From positions 2,159,501 to 2,223,500 of the forward strand of contig JADJLG010000001.1 of the NCBI GenBank assembly GCA_016710235.1: a DNA stretch of 64,000 bases, read 5' to 3'. Below, piece after piece: positions 26,877-34,364 of this stretch. The position numbers and the translations under genes were made by a program. The notes beneath the pieces are model-generated. The model ran no database searches. It was given only the letters and a program-made list of their open reading frames with translations, and was not told where the DNA came from. This stretch comes from Saprospiraceae bacterium. Lineage in GTDB: Bacteria; Bacteroidota; Bacteroidia; Chitinophagales; Saprospiraceae. Every line of letters begins with the position of its first letter. The stretch's first letter is position 1.

Positions 26877-29048
26877 ATGAAGTCAATAAAACTAACTTAT
26901 CTTTTTGTTTTTGCCTCACTAATCTTCGGAGGACAAGTATCTGCCCAGAAAAAGAAAATCACTGTGGAAGATTTTACTGAAAGAAATACGTTTTCTGTAA
27001 AATCGGTGCCTCAGTTTTTCTTCATGAATGATGGGGAACATTATACGTATTGGCTAGATAAAAAGATTCTTAAATCACATTTGTTGGCATCAAGCGAACC
27101 AAGCCTCATATTTGATGGCTCCTGGCTCAATTTCGATATTCAGGACTATAGTTTTTCTGCTGACGAAAGAAAACTACTCCTCCATTCCCAAAAAGACCAG
27201 ATATACAGGTATTCTTTTTCTTCAGATGTTTATGTTCTTGACCTAAATACCAACATGGTGCAAAAACTCTGTGAGGAAGGCAAAGTGATGTATCCTCAAT
27301 TTAATCTTCAGGGTAATAAGGTTGCTTATGTATTGAATAATGATATTTATATTAAAGACCTGATTTCTGGTCAGACCAAAAGAGTAACGAGAGATGGTTT
27401 AAAAAATTCTATTATCAATGGTGCTTCAGATTGGGTGTATGAAGAAGAGTTTACCATGACCAGAGCATTTGAATGGTCTCCTGATGGCAGTACTATCGCT
27501 TATTTAAAATTCGATGAAAGTCAGGTAAAGGAAAGTTCGATAGAATATTATTTAAGAGCAAATTATCCGGTAGAATACCGATTTAAATATCCAAAGGTAG
27601 GGGAGAAAAATTCTTTGGTAAGTGCCTGGTTCTACAATTTGAAAAAGAAAAAAAATGTACAAATAAAATTTCCTGCAACAGAGGATGATGGCAGCTATTT
27701 CCCAAGACTCAAATGGGCATCAGACCAACAAGTTTCTGTCATTCGGATCAACAGATGGCAAAACGAGTTGGATTTATTCCTCGCAGACTTAAATACGGCT
27801 GAGGCGAGAAGCATTTTTCATGAGTCAAATTCAAGATATATCGATATCCATGACAATCTTCTGTTCCTCAAAGGGGCTAAAGGTTTCCTTTGGACCAGTG
27901 AGATAGATGGGTATAACCATTTGTATCATTATGGACTCGATGGAAAAAAAATAAAACAAATTACACAGGGTAAGAATGAAATTACCCAGGTACTTGGAGT
28001 CAATGAATCACAATCTGAAATTTATTTTCAAATCAGCGATAATGACGGACTCGATAGGAAGATCTATCGTTCTGGTATAGATGGAAATGAAAAAACTTGT
28101 ATTGCCTGCGAAAGCGGTACCAATGATGCCGATATGAGTCCGGGCGGGAAATATTTTATCGTCAACCACAGTACCAGCTATCAGTTACCTAAGTATTTCG
28201 TTGTCGACAGAAATTCCCGTGTCATCAAGAAATTGGAGGATAACCAAAGCCTGCAAAGCAAGTTAGCGGATTATGATTTGGCTGATGTGGAGCATCTGCG
28301 CATTGCAAACAGGTTTGGCGACAGTCTAAATGCCATCCTGATAAAGCCTTCCGACTTTGATCCAAGCAAAAAATATCCAGTGCTGATGAATGTATATGGT
28401 GGACCAGGTAGCCAACTCGTGCTCAACAAATGGAATAGTTTTAAATATACCTGGTGGTTCAATATGTTAGCCTCTGATGGATATTTGATTTGCATTTCTG
28501 ACAACAGAGGAACAGGAGGCAGAGGTGAAGAATTCAAAAAACAAACTTACTTGCATCTGGGCAAAATGGAAACCGAAGATCAGACCGACGCAGCTCTTTA
28601 CCTCAAGACTCTTCCTTTTGTCGATGGTGACCGTATAGGCATTTTTGGTTGGAGTTATGGAGGATATATGTCCTCACTTTGCCTTTTGAAATCAAATGAT
28701 GTTTTCAAATCAGCTATCTCAGTAGCACCTGTTACCCATTGGAAATGGTACGATTCGGTGTATTCAGAAAGGTACATGAAAGATGAAAAACAGAATAGTA
28801 ATGGATTTGCAGAATATGCACCGGTTTTGTTGGCTGACCGTTTGAAGGGCAATTATATGCTGGTACATGGGATGGGAGACGACAATGTCCATTTCCAACA
28901 CACTGCTGAAATGATAAACGCATTAGTCAGAAACAATAAATCATTCGATTTGTATGTTTACCCGAACAGATCACACGGGATATCGGGAGATAGAGCTAGA
29001 TTGCACCTGTTTTCAGAAATGACTAGATTTGTAAAAAATAAAATTTAA
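26877..29048 (+). CDS. Dipeptidyl-peptidase IV-like S9 serine peptidase, exported
   Basis: A 723-residue protein with a signal peptide (ends VSAQ, ~23). The N-terminal beta-propeller (DPPIV_N) has 'ASDWVYEEEFTMTRAFEWSPDG', whose EE pair binds the substrate N-terminus in DPP4. The C-terminal alpha/beta-hydrolase domain has Ser593 in 'GWSYGGY', Asp668 in 'HGMGDDNVHF' and His700 in 'SHGIS', a complete catalytic triad. It should release X-Pro or X-Ala dipeptides from peptides in the periplasm. Length is standard. It starts the unit continuing into the lipoprotein gene and smpB. Confidence 0.93.
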   Translation: MKSIKLTYLFVFASLIFGGQVSAQKKKITVEDFTERNTFSVKSVPQFFFMNDGEHYTYWLDKKILKSHLLASSEPSLIFDGSWLNFDIQDYSFSADERKLLLHSQKDQIYRYSFSSDVYVLDLNTNMVQKLCEEGKVMYPQFNLQGNKVAYVLNNDIYIKDLISGQTKRVTRDGLKNSIINGASDWVYEEEFTMTRAFEWSPDGSTIAYLKFDESQVKESSIEYYLRANYPVEYRFKYPKVGEKNSLVSAWFYNLKKKKNVQIKFPATEDDGSYFPRLKWASDQQVSVIRINRWQNELDLFLADLNTAEARSIFHESNSRYIDIHDNLLFLKGAKGFLWTSEIDGYNHLYHYGLDGKKIKQITQGKNEITQVLGVNESQSEIYFQISDNDGLDRKIYRSGIDGNEKTCIACESGTNDADMSPGGKYFIVNHSTSYQLPKYFVVDRNSRVIKKLEDNQSLQSKLADYDLADVEHLRIANRFGDSLNAILIKPSDFDPSKKYPVLMNVYGGPGSQLVLNKWNSFKYTWWFNMLASDGYLICISDNRGTGGRGEEFKKQTYLHLGKMETEDQTDAALYLKTLPFVDGDRIGIFGWSYGGYMSSLCLLKSNDVFKSAISVAPVTHWKWYDSVYSERYMKDEKQNSNGFAEYAPVLLADRLKGNYMLVHGMGDDNVHFQHTAEMINALVRNNKSFDLYVYPNRSHGISGDRARLHLFSEMTRFVKNKI

Positions 29049-29059
29049 ACCTTCGAACG

Positions 29060-29533
29060 ATGAAAATCTTAGGGATTTTTGCTCTCATTGCCTCACTTAT
29101 AACAGTGATGTCCTGTGCACCTCAAACCAAACTTGTCAATCAGAAAGCTGTCCAAGTAGATTGGTTGGTGGGAAAATGGAAACAATTGGATAGGGAAGTC
29201 TATGAAAAATGGATGAAAGTCACAGATGCTGAGTTTCTTGGGGTGTCTTATTCTATGGAATCCGGCACAGCAGAAATCATGGAAACCATGAAAATATTCA
29301 GGCTGGCAAAGGAATGGATGCTCGAAGTGAAGCTGCCCAAAGCGAGCGATCCGGTTTTATTCAAGATGATTCCGGATCCAGGCTGGCAATTAAAATTTGA
29401 AAATGAGAAAAACGATTATCCGCAGATCATTGCATACCGACACAATGCTGATAGTACCGTTTCAGCATTGATTCAAAATTTGGATGGAAGCAAAAAAGTG
29501 GATTTTGAATTTAGGAAAGTAAGTACAAAATGA
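29060..29533 (+). CDS. DUF6265-like lipoprotein, unknown function
   Basis: A 157-residue protein with a lipoprotein signal peptide (lipobox 'VMSC', Cys19). The mature part begins with 'WLVGKWKQLDREVYEKW' and runs as a small beta-barrel, a pattern seen in DUF6265-type proteins. No catalytic residues stand out. It lies 11 bp after the S9 peptidase and overlaps smpB by 4 bp (ATGA). Confidence 0.75.
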   Translation: MKILGIFALIASLITVMSCAPQTKLVNQKAVQVDWLVGKWKQLDREVYEKWMKVTDAEFLGVSYSMESGTAEIMETMKIFRLAKEWMLEVKLPKASDPVLFKMIPDPGWQLKFENEKNDYPQIIAYRHNADSTVSALIQNLDGSKKVDFEFRKVSTK

Positions 29534-29979
29534 GTTTGGAAATTGTCAACCGTAAGGCGACATATTTATATTTTTTTGAGCAAACATTTGAAGCCGGTAT
29601 TTTGCTTACCGGAACAGAAATCAAGTCGATCAGGGCAGGTCAGGCTAACCTGAGTGATGCTTATTGCAGTTTCGAAAAAGGAGAGTTGTGGGCACACCAT
29701 ATTCATATTTCAGAATATAAAGAAGGGAATATACAAAACCACGATCCAAAAAGACCGAGGAAACTGCTACTGCACCGCACGGAATTAGCCAAATTGGAAC
29801 GAAAAGTAACTGAAAAAGGTAAAACCATCATTCCATACCGCATTTTCTTTAATGAAAGGGGCTTTGCAAAAGTTGAAATCGTGCTGGCTTCCGGTAAAAA
29901 ATCCTTTGACAAGAGAGAAAGTCTGAAGGAGAAAGACCAAAAAAGGGAATTAGAGCGAAATATGAATAAAAGCTACTAG
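29530..29979 (+). CDS. smpB: SsrA-binding protein
   Basis: A 149-residue OB-fold protein that binds tmRNA and delivers it to stalled ribosomes for trans-translation. Family marks are 'ETFEAGILLTGTEIKSIRAG', 'NLSDAYC' and 'RKLLLHRTELAKLE', plus a basic C-terminal tail ('SFDKRESLKEKDQKRELERN') that mimics mRNA in the decoding centre. Length is normal. The tmRNA gene itself is not found next to it. Confidence 0.96.
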   Translation: MSLEIVNRKATYLYFFEQTFEAGILLTGTEIKSIRAGQANLSDAYCSFEKGELWAHHIHISEYKEGNIQNHDPKRPRKLLLHRTELAKLERKVTEKGKTIIPYRIFFNERGFAKVEIVLASGKKSFDKRESLKEKDQKRELERNMNKSY

Positions 29980-30939
29980 ATCGCTCATGCGAAAATTTTT
30001 GAACAACAACAAAAGAACAAGCTACAATTTCAAATTTGGCTTACCACCTCGTTGATTCTTCTTACAAGTATACATCATCAAAATGAAACCCATTTTTAGT
30101 AGTGGGACATCTTAGGTAGCAAACATGCAATAATACTCAAGAGAATTACAAATTAGATCAAAATATTATATGAGAATTTTGTCCAGCCTTGGATCACTTT
30201 GGTGATGTTTGTGCCACCTTCTCAAGGATTTATGAGGAACTATAAGCGAATTTATCGCATCTTAATATGACATTTATATCATCCAATATTTTGTCCTTAT
30301 TGCATTGAGAGTAACATTGGCTGATATATCAAGGGTTTAGATTTGACTTAAGGGTGACAAAGTCTATGCTTCAAGAATTGGTTTAAGAATATAGGCCTCT
30401 TTTATCGTTGCTTGGTGTGTTCAAAAAAAATCTATTCCAGTAATTGCAGCAAGCTCCAAAGCCATGAATTTGAGGGTATTTTGACTCATTATAGTGTTTC
30501 AATAGAACTAATTGGAAGAAAGCTTTCTGGTGGGTGATTATTTCTTCTGATCCATAAATTCTAAGCTGTAAAATGAGCGGGAGGTGCGAACAAAACAATT
30601 ATATATAATAGATAAAATTGATATGATTTGGATGTAAATGCAAAAAACAGGTTGTGTAAAAGACCTTCGGGACATTTTTTTTTGCTTCATTGGTTAAAAA
30701 TTTTTAAAAAATATGAAAGTAGAATATTCAATATCAATGACTTAAATATTATTAATAGTCTTAAAATTTAAAATACCATTTTGATGGTATATGCAGAAAT
30801 TGGCCAAGTGTCTACTTTCGCCCTATCTCTTAGACGAAGCAAGCCTCAGAGATACCAAAACTAAACTCACTCCACTAGAAGTATTCAGGGTTAGTTTAAT
30901 TTTGTGCGTTATTATCTACAGACTATCTCTGAAACAGCC
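29980..30939. other. About 1 kb gap without a convincing gene
   Basis: AT-rich DNA lies between smpB and the exosortase-linked locus. The two open frames here (a 71-codon frame at 30383-30598 minus and a 61-codon frame at 30791-30976 plus) have no start context or domain I recognise. The minus frame, with 'YPQIHGFGACCNYW', could be a remnant of a lost gene. No tmRNA, tRNA or inverted-repeat ends were found. Confidence 0.5.
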
Positions 30940-30973
30940 TTTGGCACTCACTGATATTCTGTATTTAGTTTTG
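30940..30973 (+). promoter_or_regulatory. Promoter of the exosortase-substrate genes
   Basis: TTTG at 30940-30943 (-33) and TAGTTTTG at 30966-30973 (-7, TAnnTTTG) are 22 bp apart, within the Bacteroidota range. The predicted start near 30980 leaves a ~40-nt A/T-rich leader before the ATG at 31019. Confidence 0.65.
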
Positions 30974-31018
30974 TAATTTTTTTAATTTGTATTATAAACC
31001 AGTATTAAAACTAAAATC

Positions 31019-31375
31019 ATGAATATTATGTTAAAAAATCTAGCATTACTTTTCTGCCTTGGATTCGCCATAAACATGAGCGCGCAATCTACTGGATCAG
31101 TAAACTCATCTGGTCTGCTGCAGATTAACGACAATCTGCCTTGGCAAACTGAGTACAAAGTTGACTTGAGCCAATCTCCGGTTCCAAACAATGAGACTGC
31201 TTATCAGCAATATCTTAGCAAGTACATTACTGCATTAAATACTAATGCTACTTGGAGATTTGATGCTGTAAACAGAGTGGTTTACTTAAGAGTTAAGCAA
31301 CAAGATAGCTTGATGCCAGGTGCATTGGATGGAAAAAAATTGAATTATTTCCTTCAAAGAGCGTACTCTAACTAA
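31019..31375 (+). CDS. Small secreted protein of the exosortase locus, unknown function
   Basis: A 118-residue protein with a signal peptide (to ~'NMSAQ', residue 23). The mature part is ~95 residues, starts Ser/Gly/Asn-rich, and has 'NATWRFDAVNRVVYLRVKQ' as the central strand pair. There is no membrane anchor or sorting domain. I do not recognise a family. It is the first gene after a good promoter and lies 48 bp before the VPTMTQWG-anchored protein. Frequent AAC, TAC and GGT codons suggest strong expression. It could be a partner or subunit of the anchored protein. Confidence 0.75.
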   Translation: MNIMLKNLALLFCLGFAINMSAQSTGSVNSSGLLQINDNLPWQTEYKVDLSQSPVPNNETAYQQYLSKYITALNTNATWRFDAVNRVVYLRVKQQDSLMPGALDGKKLNYFLQRAYSN

Positions 31376-31423
31376 TTAAAGCAGACTTCATTTAATAACC
31401 ATCTCAATTCAAAAATCAATCTA

Positions 31424-32119
31424 ATGAAAAAGATATTTTATTCATTACTTTCAGTTTGTGCAATCACAGTTTCTGTTATGGCACAACCGCTATCCAATCC
31501 GGTAATTTCTTCTTGGAATGGTAGCACTCCAAACTCAAATTGCGGTACTCTTGTAGCCTTCACAACAGGTAATATGACTGGTCAGCCTATCGGTCCTCTT
31601 GGATCAGGTTCTTGTGCGAATCATGGATGTACTCCTTATAACTTCGTAGGAGGATATGAGACTTTGACGTTCAAAAACTCAAATGCTACTAATACGGTAT
31701 GTTATACTATCGATTATGATGGAACAACTACTGCACAGTTGGTAGGATTTACTTTGAACGGATCTTATACTGCTAACATGACTTGTCCTGTTCCTGGTTT
31801 TACAGACAACGGTTCTTACTTCTTGAACCAACCAACTGTAAACTCTTGGGATTTTGACGTTCCGGCTTGTTCTGAATTCACAGTTGTTACTTGGGAATTT
31901 GGTAACCCTGGTCCTTACCAATTTACAATCACTCCTCAAAGCGGTTCATCTAAGGATGCAGCAGCTTGCGTAGGTACTGAGTGTATCCAATACTTGACCA
32001 TCGGTGGTACACCAGTACCAACTATGACTCAATGGGGCCTATTCTTATTTGGCTTGATTTTGTTAACAATGGCAGTTGTAACAGTTTACAACTTATCCAG
32101 AAAAACTCAAAAGGCTTAA
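31424..32119 (+). CDS. Secreted protein with IPTLxxWG-type C-terminal sorting signal (exosortase substrate)
   Basis: A 231-residue protein with a signal peptide (ends VMAQ, ~21) and a ~175-residue Thr/Asn/Gly-rich, Cys-containing mature domain. The C-terminal sorting module is tripartite: motif 'VPTMTQWG' (residues ~199-206), a hydrophobic helix ('LFLFGLILLTMAVVTV') and a basic end 'RKTQKA'. This matches the IPTLxxWG-CTERM class handled by exosortase XrtH. An XrtH-like gene lies 460 bp downstream. Codon choice (GGT, ACT, TTC, TAC, AAC) is strongly biased, unlike its neighbours, implying a very abundant surface product. The role of the mature domain is unknown. Confidence 0.85.
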   Translation: MKKIFYSLLSVCAITVSVMAQPLSNPVISSWNGSTPNSNCGTLVAFTTGNMTGQPIGPLGSGSCANHGCTPYNFVGGYETLTFKNSNATNTVCYTIDYDGTTTAQLVGFTLNGSYTANMTCPVPGFTDNGSYFLNQPTVNSWDFDVPACSEFTVVTWEFGNPGPYQFTITPQSGSSKDAAACVGTECIQYLTIGGTPVPTMTQWGLFLFGLILLTMAVVTVYNLSRKTQKA

Positions 32120-32179
32120 TTGATATATTATCCACTTCATGTGGAATATCAATTATTGCCTGAGTTTTAAAAGGGAAAG

Positions 32180-32371
32180 ATGAATCTTCCTTTTGATAGA
32201 AAAGTCTTTGACAAATCCTTCGTTTATGCTATTATGTTAGCATTGGTTGGATGGGTGATAATCTACATCATTTGGGGTGAGTTTACAACTGCTGATATTA
32301 TTGGTATGCTGTTCGCCGTTCCCATATTGACTTATTTGATTCATATGTTGATGTTGTTTAATAAAGACTGA
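32180..32371 (+). CDS. 63-residue two-helix membrane peptide, unknown function
   Basis: The protein has a charged head ('NLPFDRKVFDK'), then two hydrophobic helices ('FVYAIMLALVGWVIIYIIW' and 'IIGMLFAVPILTYLIHMLML') with a short acidic link and an 'NKD' end. No family is recognised. It sits 60 bp after the exosortase substrate and just before a strong terminator, so it belongs to the substrate transcript. A helper for membrane insertion or sorting of the anchored protein is possible but unproven. Confidence 0.7.
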   Translation: MNLPFDRKVFDKSFVYAIMLALVGWVIIYIIWGEFTTADIIGMLFAVPILTYLIHMLMLFNKD

Positions 32372-32403
32372 TTTAAACTGGATAATATCATATTAGAAAA
32401 ATT

Positions 32404-32433
32404 AAAAAGGGCTAAAGAAATTTAGCCCTTTTT
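32404..32433 (+). terminator. Rho-independent terminator after the substrate operon
   Basis: GGGCTAAA - GAAA - TTTAGCCC, flanked by an A-run and a T-run, lies 33 bp after the stop of the 63-residue gene. It separates the highly expressed substrate genes from the exosortase genes. It may work in both directions. Confidence 0.9.
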
Positions 32434-32537
32434 AATTTATACTAACCCTTTATCTATGACTATGTTGGCTTTGGATAATAACTCAAAATTTGGGTTTTAC
32501 TTAACCTTAGGACAGTAGAGATTGCCCATTTTGGTAT

Positions 32538-32545
32538 TACCTTTG
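32538..32545 (+). promoter_or_regulatory. -7 promoter element of the exosortase operon
   Basis: TACCTTTG matches TAnnTTTG, 36 bp before the exosortase ATG. No TTG lies at the ideal -33 spacing. Together with the terminator upstream it suggests the exosortase genes have their own, weaker promoter. Confidence 0.5.
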
Positions 32546-32580
32546 TAGCTTACAATACTTTGAATTATTAAAATTTCGGA

Positions 32581-33096
32581 ATGAATTTTTGGAAAAACTT
32601 CAGCCCTATTGCAAGATTTTTGATTGCTTTTTGCATAGTGTTAGGCGCATTTTATGCATTTTATTATTCCGGTTTTTATACTACCTACATCATGCCTCGT
32701 ATCCTTAATGTACAGGCCATGCTGGCGAACAATCTCCTGAAGCTCATGGGGCATGAGACGTTTTTTGCAAATGATTCTATCGCAAGCGACAAGTTCCGGG
32801 TTTCAATAAAAAGTGGTTGTGATGGGATAGAGGCCACAGCAGTCTTTGTTACAGCAGTATTGGCAATGCCCCTTGTCTCCTGGCGAGAAAAGTGGCCCGG
32901 ATTGTTGACAGGGGTTTTGGTGCTCAGTATTCTCAATATTCTACGAATCGCCGGACTCTATCTTGCTGGTCTTTATTGGCCTTCATTGTTTGAGATACTG
33001 CACTTGCACGGTGGTGTAGTTATTTTCTTAATGTTTAGCATCGTCTTATGGTTGATTTGGGTAAACCGTATTTTAAAACGCAGACAAACCAACTAA
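32581..33096 (+). CDS. xrtH: XrtH-like exosortase
   Basis: A 171-residue membrane protein of the exosortase/archaeosortase superfamily, which cuts C-terminal sorting signals and transfers the protein to an anchor. The catalytic residues stand in the usual order: Cys80 in 'KSGCDGIEA', Arg122 in 'LNILRIAGLY' and His143 (or His141) in 'LHLHGGVVIF', each at a helix edge. The short length and the nearby IPTLxxWG-type substrate fit XrtH, so I use that symbol; assignment to a subfamily needs profile comparison. It forms an operon with the next two genes (2-bp gap, then ATGA overlap). Confidence 0.85.
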   Translation: MNFWKNFSPIARFLIAFCIVLGAFYAFYYSGFYTTYIMPRILNVQAMLANNLLKLMGHETFFANDSIASDKFRVSIKSGCDGIEATAVFVTAVLAMPLVSWREKWPGLLTGVLVLSILNILRIAGLYLAGLYWPSLFEILHLHGGVVIFLMFSIVLWLIWVNRILKRRQTN

Positions 33097-33098
33097 AA

Positions 33099-33758
33099 AT
33101 GAGAAATGAAATCATTCGATTCCTCATTCTATTTGGGTTTTGTTATGCGTTCTGCATTCTATTGTTTCAGAATGCCGCTGTGTATAAATCTCTCAATGCA
33201 AAACTTAGAGTAGCTATCACAGCATTGGACAAAAGTTTTTTTTCTAAAGCAGAGATATCATCTCAAGATGTCTATGATGATCAGAATAAAAAGGACCACA
33301 ATCGGATGTATATAGTATTTGGAAATCCAAAGACAATCAAGATTGAAATGGAGAATGCAAGACGACAAGGGTTGAACGAAGTTAGAATATCGACTTATTC
33401 TGCACAGTTTTATTTTTTTCAAATGATCTATGCACCACTGGCATTTTTGCTTTCACTTTTTGTTGGGACAAAGATGCCTTGGAAGAAAATGATGAAAGGC
33501 CTTGCTTATTCAATCCTTATATTTACCCTATATATGGGTATAAAAGTTTTGCTCTATACATACTTTTCTATCTCAAATGAACGGATAGGATTATATGAAC
33601 TTTCTGGTTGGAAAGAACAATTTGTCAGTTTCATCGTTTCAGCCATGAGCATAGGATTTAGTATGGTTCTTTGTTTTTGCCTGTGGTTAATTTTTGGCTT
33701 GCGCCACAGCAGTTTTTACCAATTTTTGCAAAGCATATTTTCACAAATTTCAAAATGA
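33099..33758 (+). CDS. Exosortase-associated membrane protein
   Basis: A 219-residue protein. I start at the ATG at 33099, 2 bp after the exosortase stop, because the longer frame begins inside the exosortase gene. There is a first helix at ~5-25, then a ~70-residue extracytoplasmic loop ('KVMEN'-type charged and 'NEVRISTYSAQFYFFQM'). Three more helices follow, 'PLAFLLSLFVG', 'LAYSILIFTLYMGIKVLLY' and 'FIVSAMSIGFSMVLCFCLW'. Proteins of similar size and topology accompany XrtH in other genomes, but I cannot confirm homology here. It is probably a partner of the sortase. Confidence 0.78.
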   Translation: MRNEIIRFLILFGFCYAFCILLFQNAAVYKSLNAKLRVAITALDKSFFSKAEISSQDVYDDQNKKDHNRMYIVFGNPKTIKIEMENARRQGLNEVRISTYSAQFYFFQMIYAPLAFLLSLFVGTKMPWKKMMKGLAYSILIFTLYMGIKVLLYTYFSISNERIGLYELSGWKEQFVSFIVSAMSIGFSMVLCFCLWLIFGLRHSSFYQFLQSIFSQISK

Positions 33759-34294
33759 AAAAGTTCTTCGTTTTAATTTCTTCCTTTGTTTTATTGAGTT
33801 CGTGTTCGCATAAAGTAATTTTGACCGATCTTACGGAGTCAAAATGTGGTAAATTGCACTTTGGAAAAGTGGAATTTCGCAGACTACCTTCGGAAGAAGA
33901 TAAAGCCACACTCCAAAAATCAGGACTAGTGTTGCAAGAATATGTTTTTGAAAATTATTACCTCGGAGTGTGGAACGGCTCATGGGCAAAGAAAAATCTG
34001 GACAAGACTGTAGTGAAAGCATTGTATCCTTTTTCTGAAATGGATAAATTGGCAGGCGGATTGAGCATGAATGAATTGAAATTGAAAGCTGAAAAACCAG
34101 GTTCTTCTAAAGTACTCATTCAGACTTTCGGGAGTTTGAAACAAACAGAGCTTGATGCATTTGGAAAAATGCTTTTTAATAAAGATAATTTTTATAGATT
34201 GGAAGTGAAAAATCAGTCTTTATTAGATTTACTGGATCATTCATGTGTTAAGTTACTCAACGTAATGGATGAAATCCCGCAAGCTGACGAATAG
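33755..34294 (+). CDS. Lipoprotein of the exosortase operon, unknown function
   Basis: 179 residues from the ATG at 33755, which overlaps the preceding stop (ATGA); a longer frame exists but would bury the signal peptide. The lipobox 'LLSSC' puts the lipidated cysteine at residue 17. The mature part is ~160 residues, mixed alpha/beta, with 'YYLGVWNGSWAKKNLDKTV' and two cysteines. No family is recognised. The operon position suggests an accessory for anchoring or for acceptor supply. The operon probably ends here, and a ~70-bp gap precedes the protease. Confidence 0.75.
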   Translation: MKKFFVLISSFVLLSSCSHKVILTDLTESKCGKLHFGKVEFRRLPSEEDKATLQKSGLVLQEYVFENYYLGVWNGSWAKKNLDKTVVKALYPFSEMDKLAGGLSMNELKLKAEKPGSSKVLIQTFGSLKQTELDAFGKMLFNKDNFYRLEVKNQSLLDLLDHSCVKLLNVMDEIPQADE

Positions 34295-34364
34295 CGCTTG
34301 TTTGGGAATTAATTAGGGGTAAATAAGAAACTTTCATTATTTTTAAGCATAAAATAACCGTTTT

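Noticed and set aside
29980..30400. tmRNA (ssrA) next to smpB
   Set aside because: I found no tRNA-Ala-like ends or tag reading frame in this stretch.
30383..30598. 71-codon minus-strand frame after smpB
   Set aside because: No domain, no start context and odd composition; at most a remnant.
30791..30976. 61-codon plus-strand frame
   Set aside because: It overlaps the promoter of the next gene and has no recognisable features.
33048..33098. Upstream start of the exosortase-associated membrane protein
   Set aside because: It lies inside the exosortase gene; the ATG at 33099 gives a proper first helix and operon spacing.
33671..33754. Upstream start of the exosortase-operon lipoprotein
   Set aside because: It would add 28 residues ahead of a clean lipoprotein signal; the ATGA overlap at 33755 fits better.
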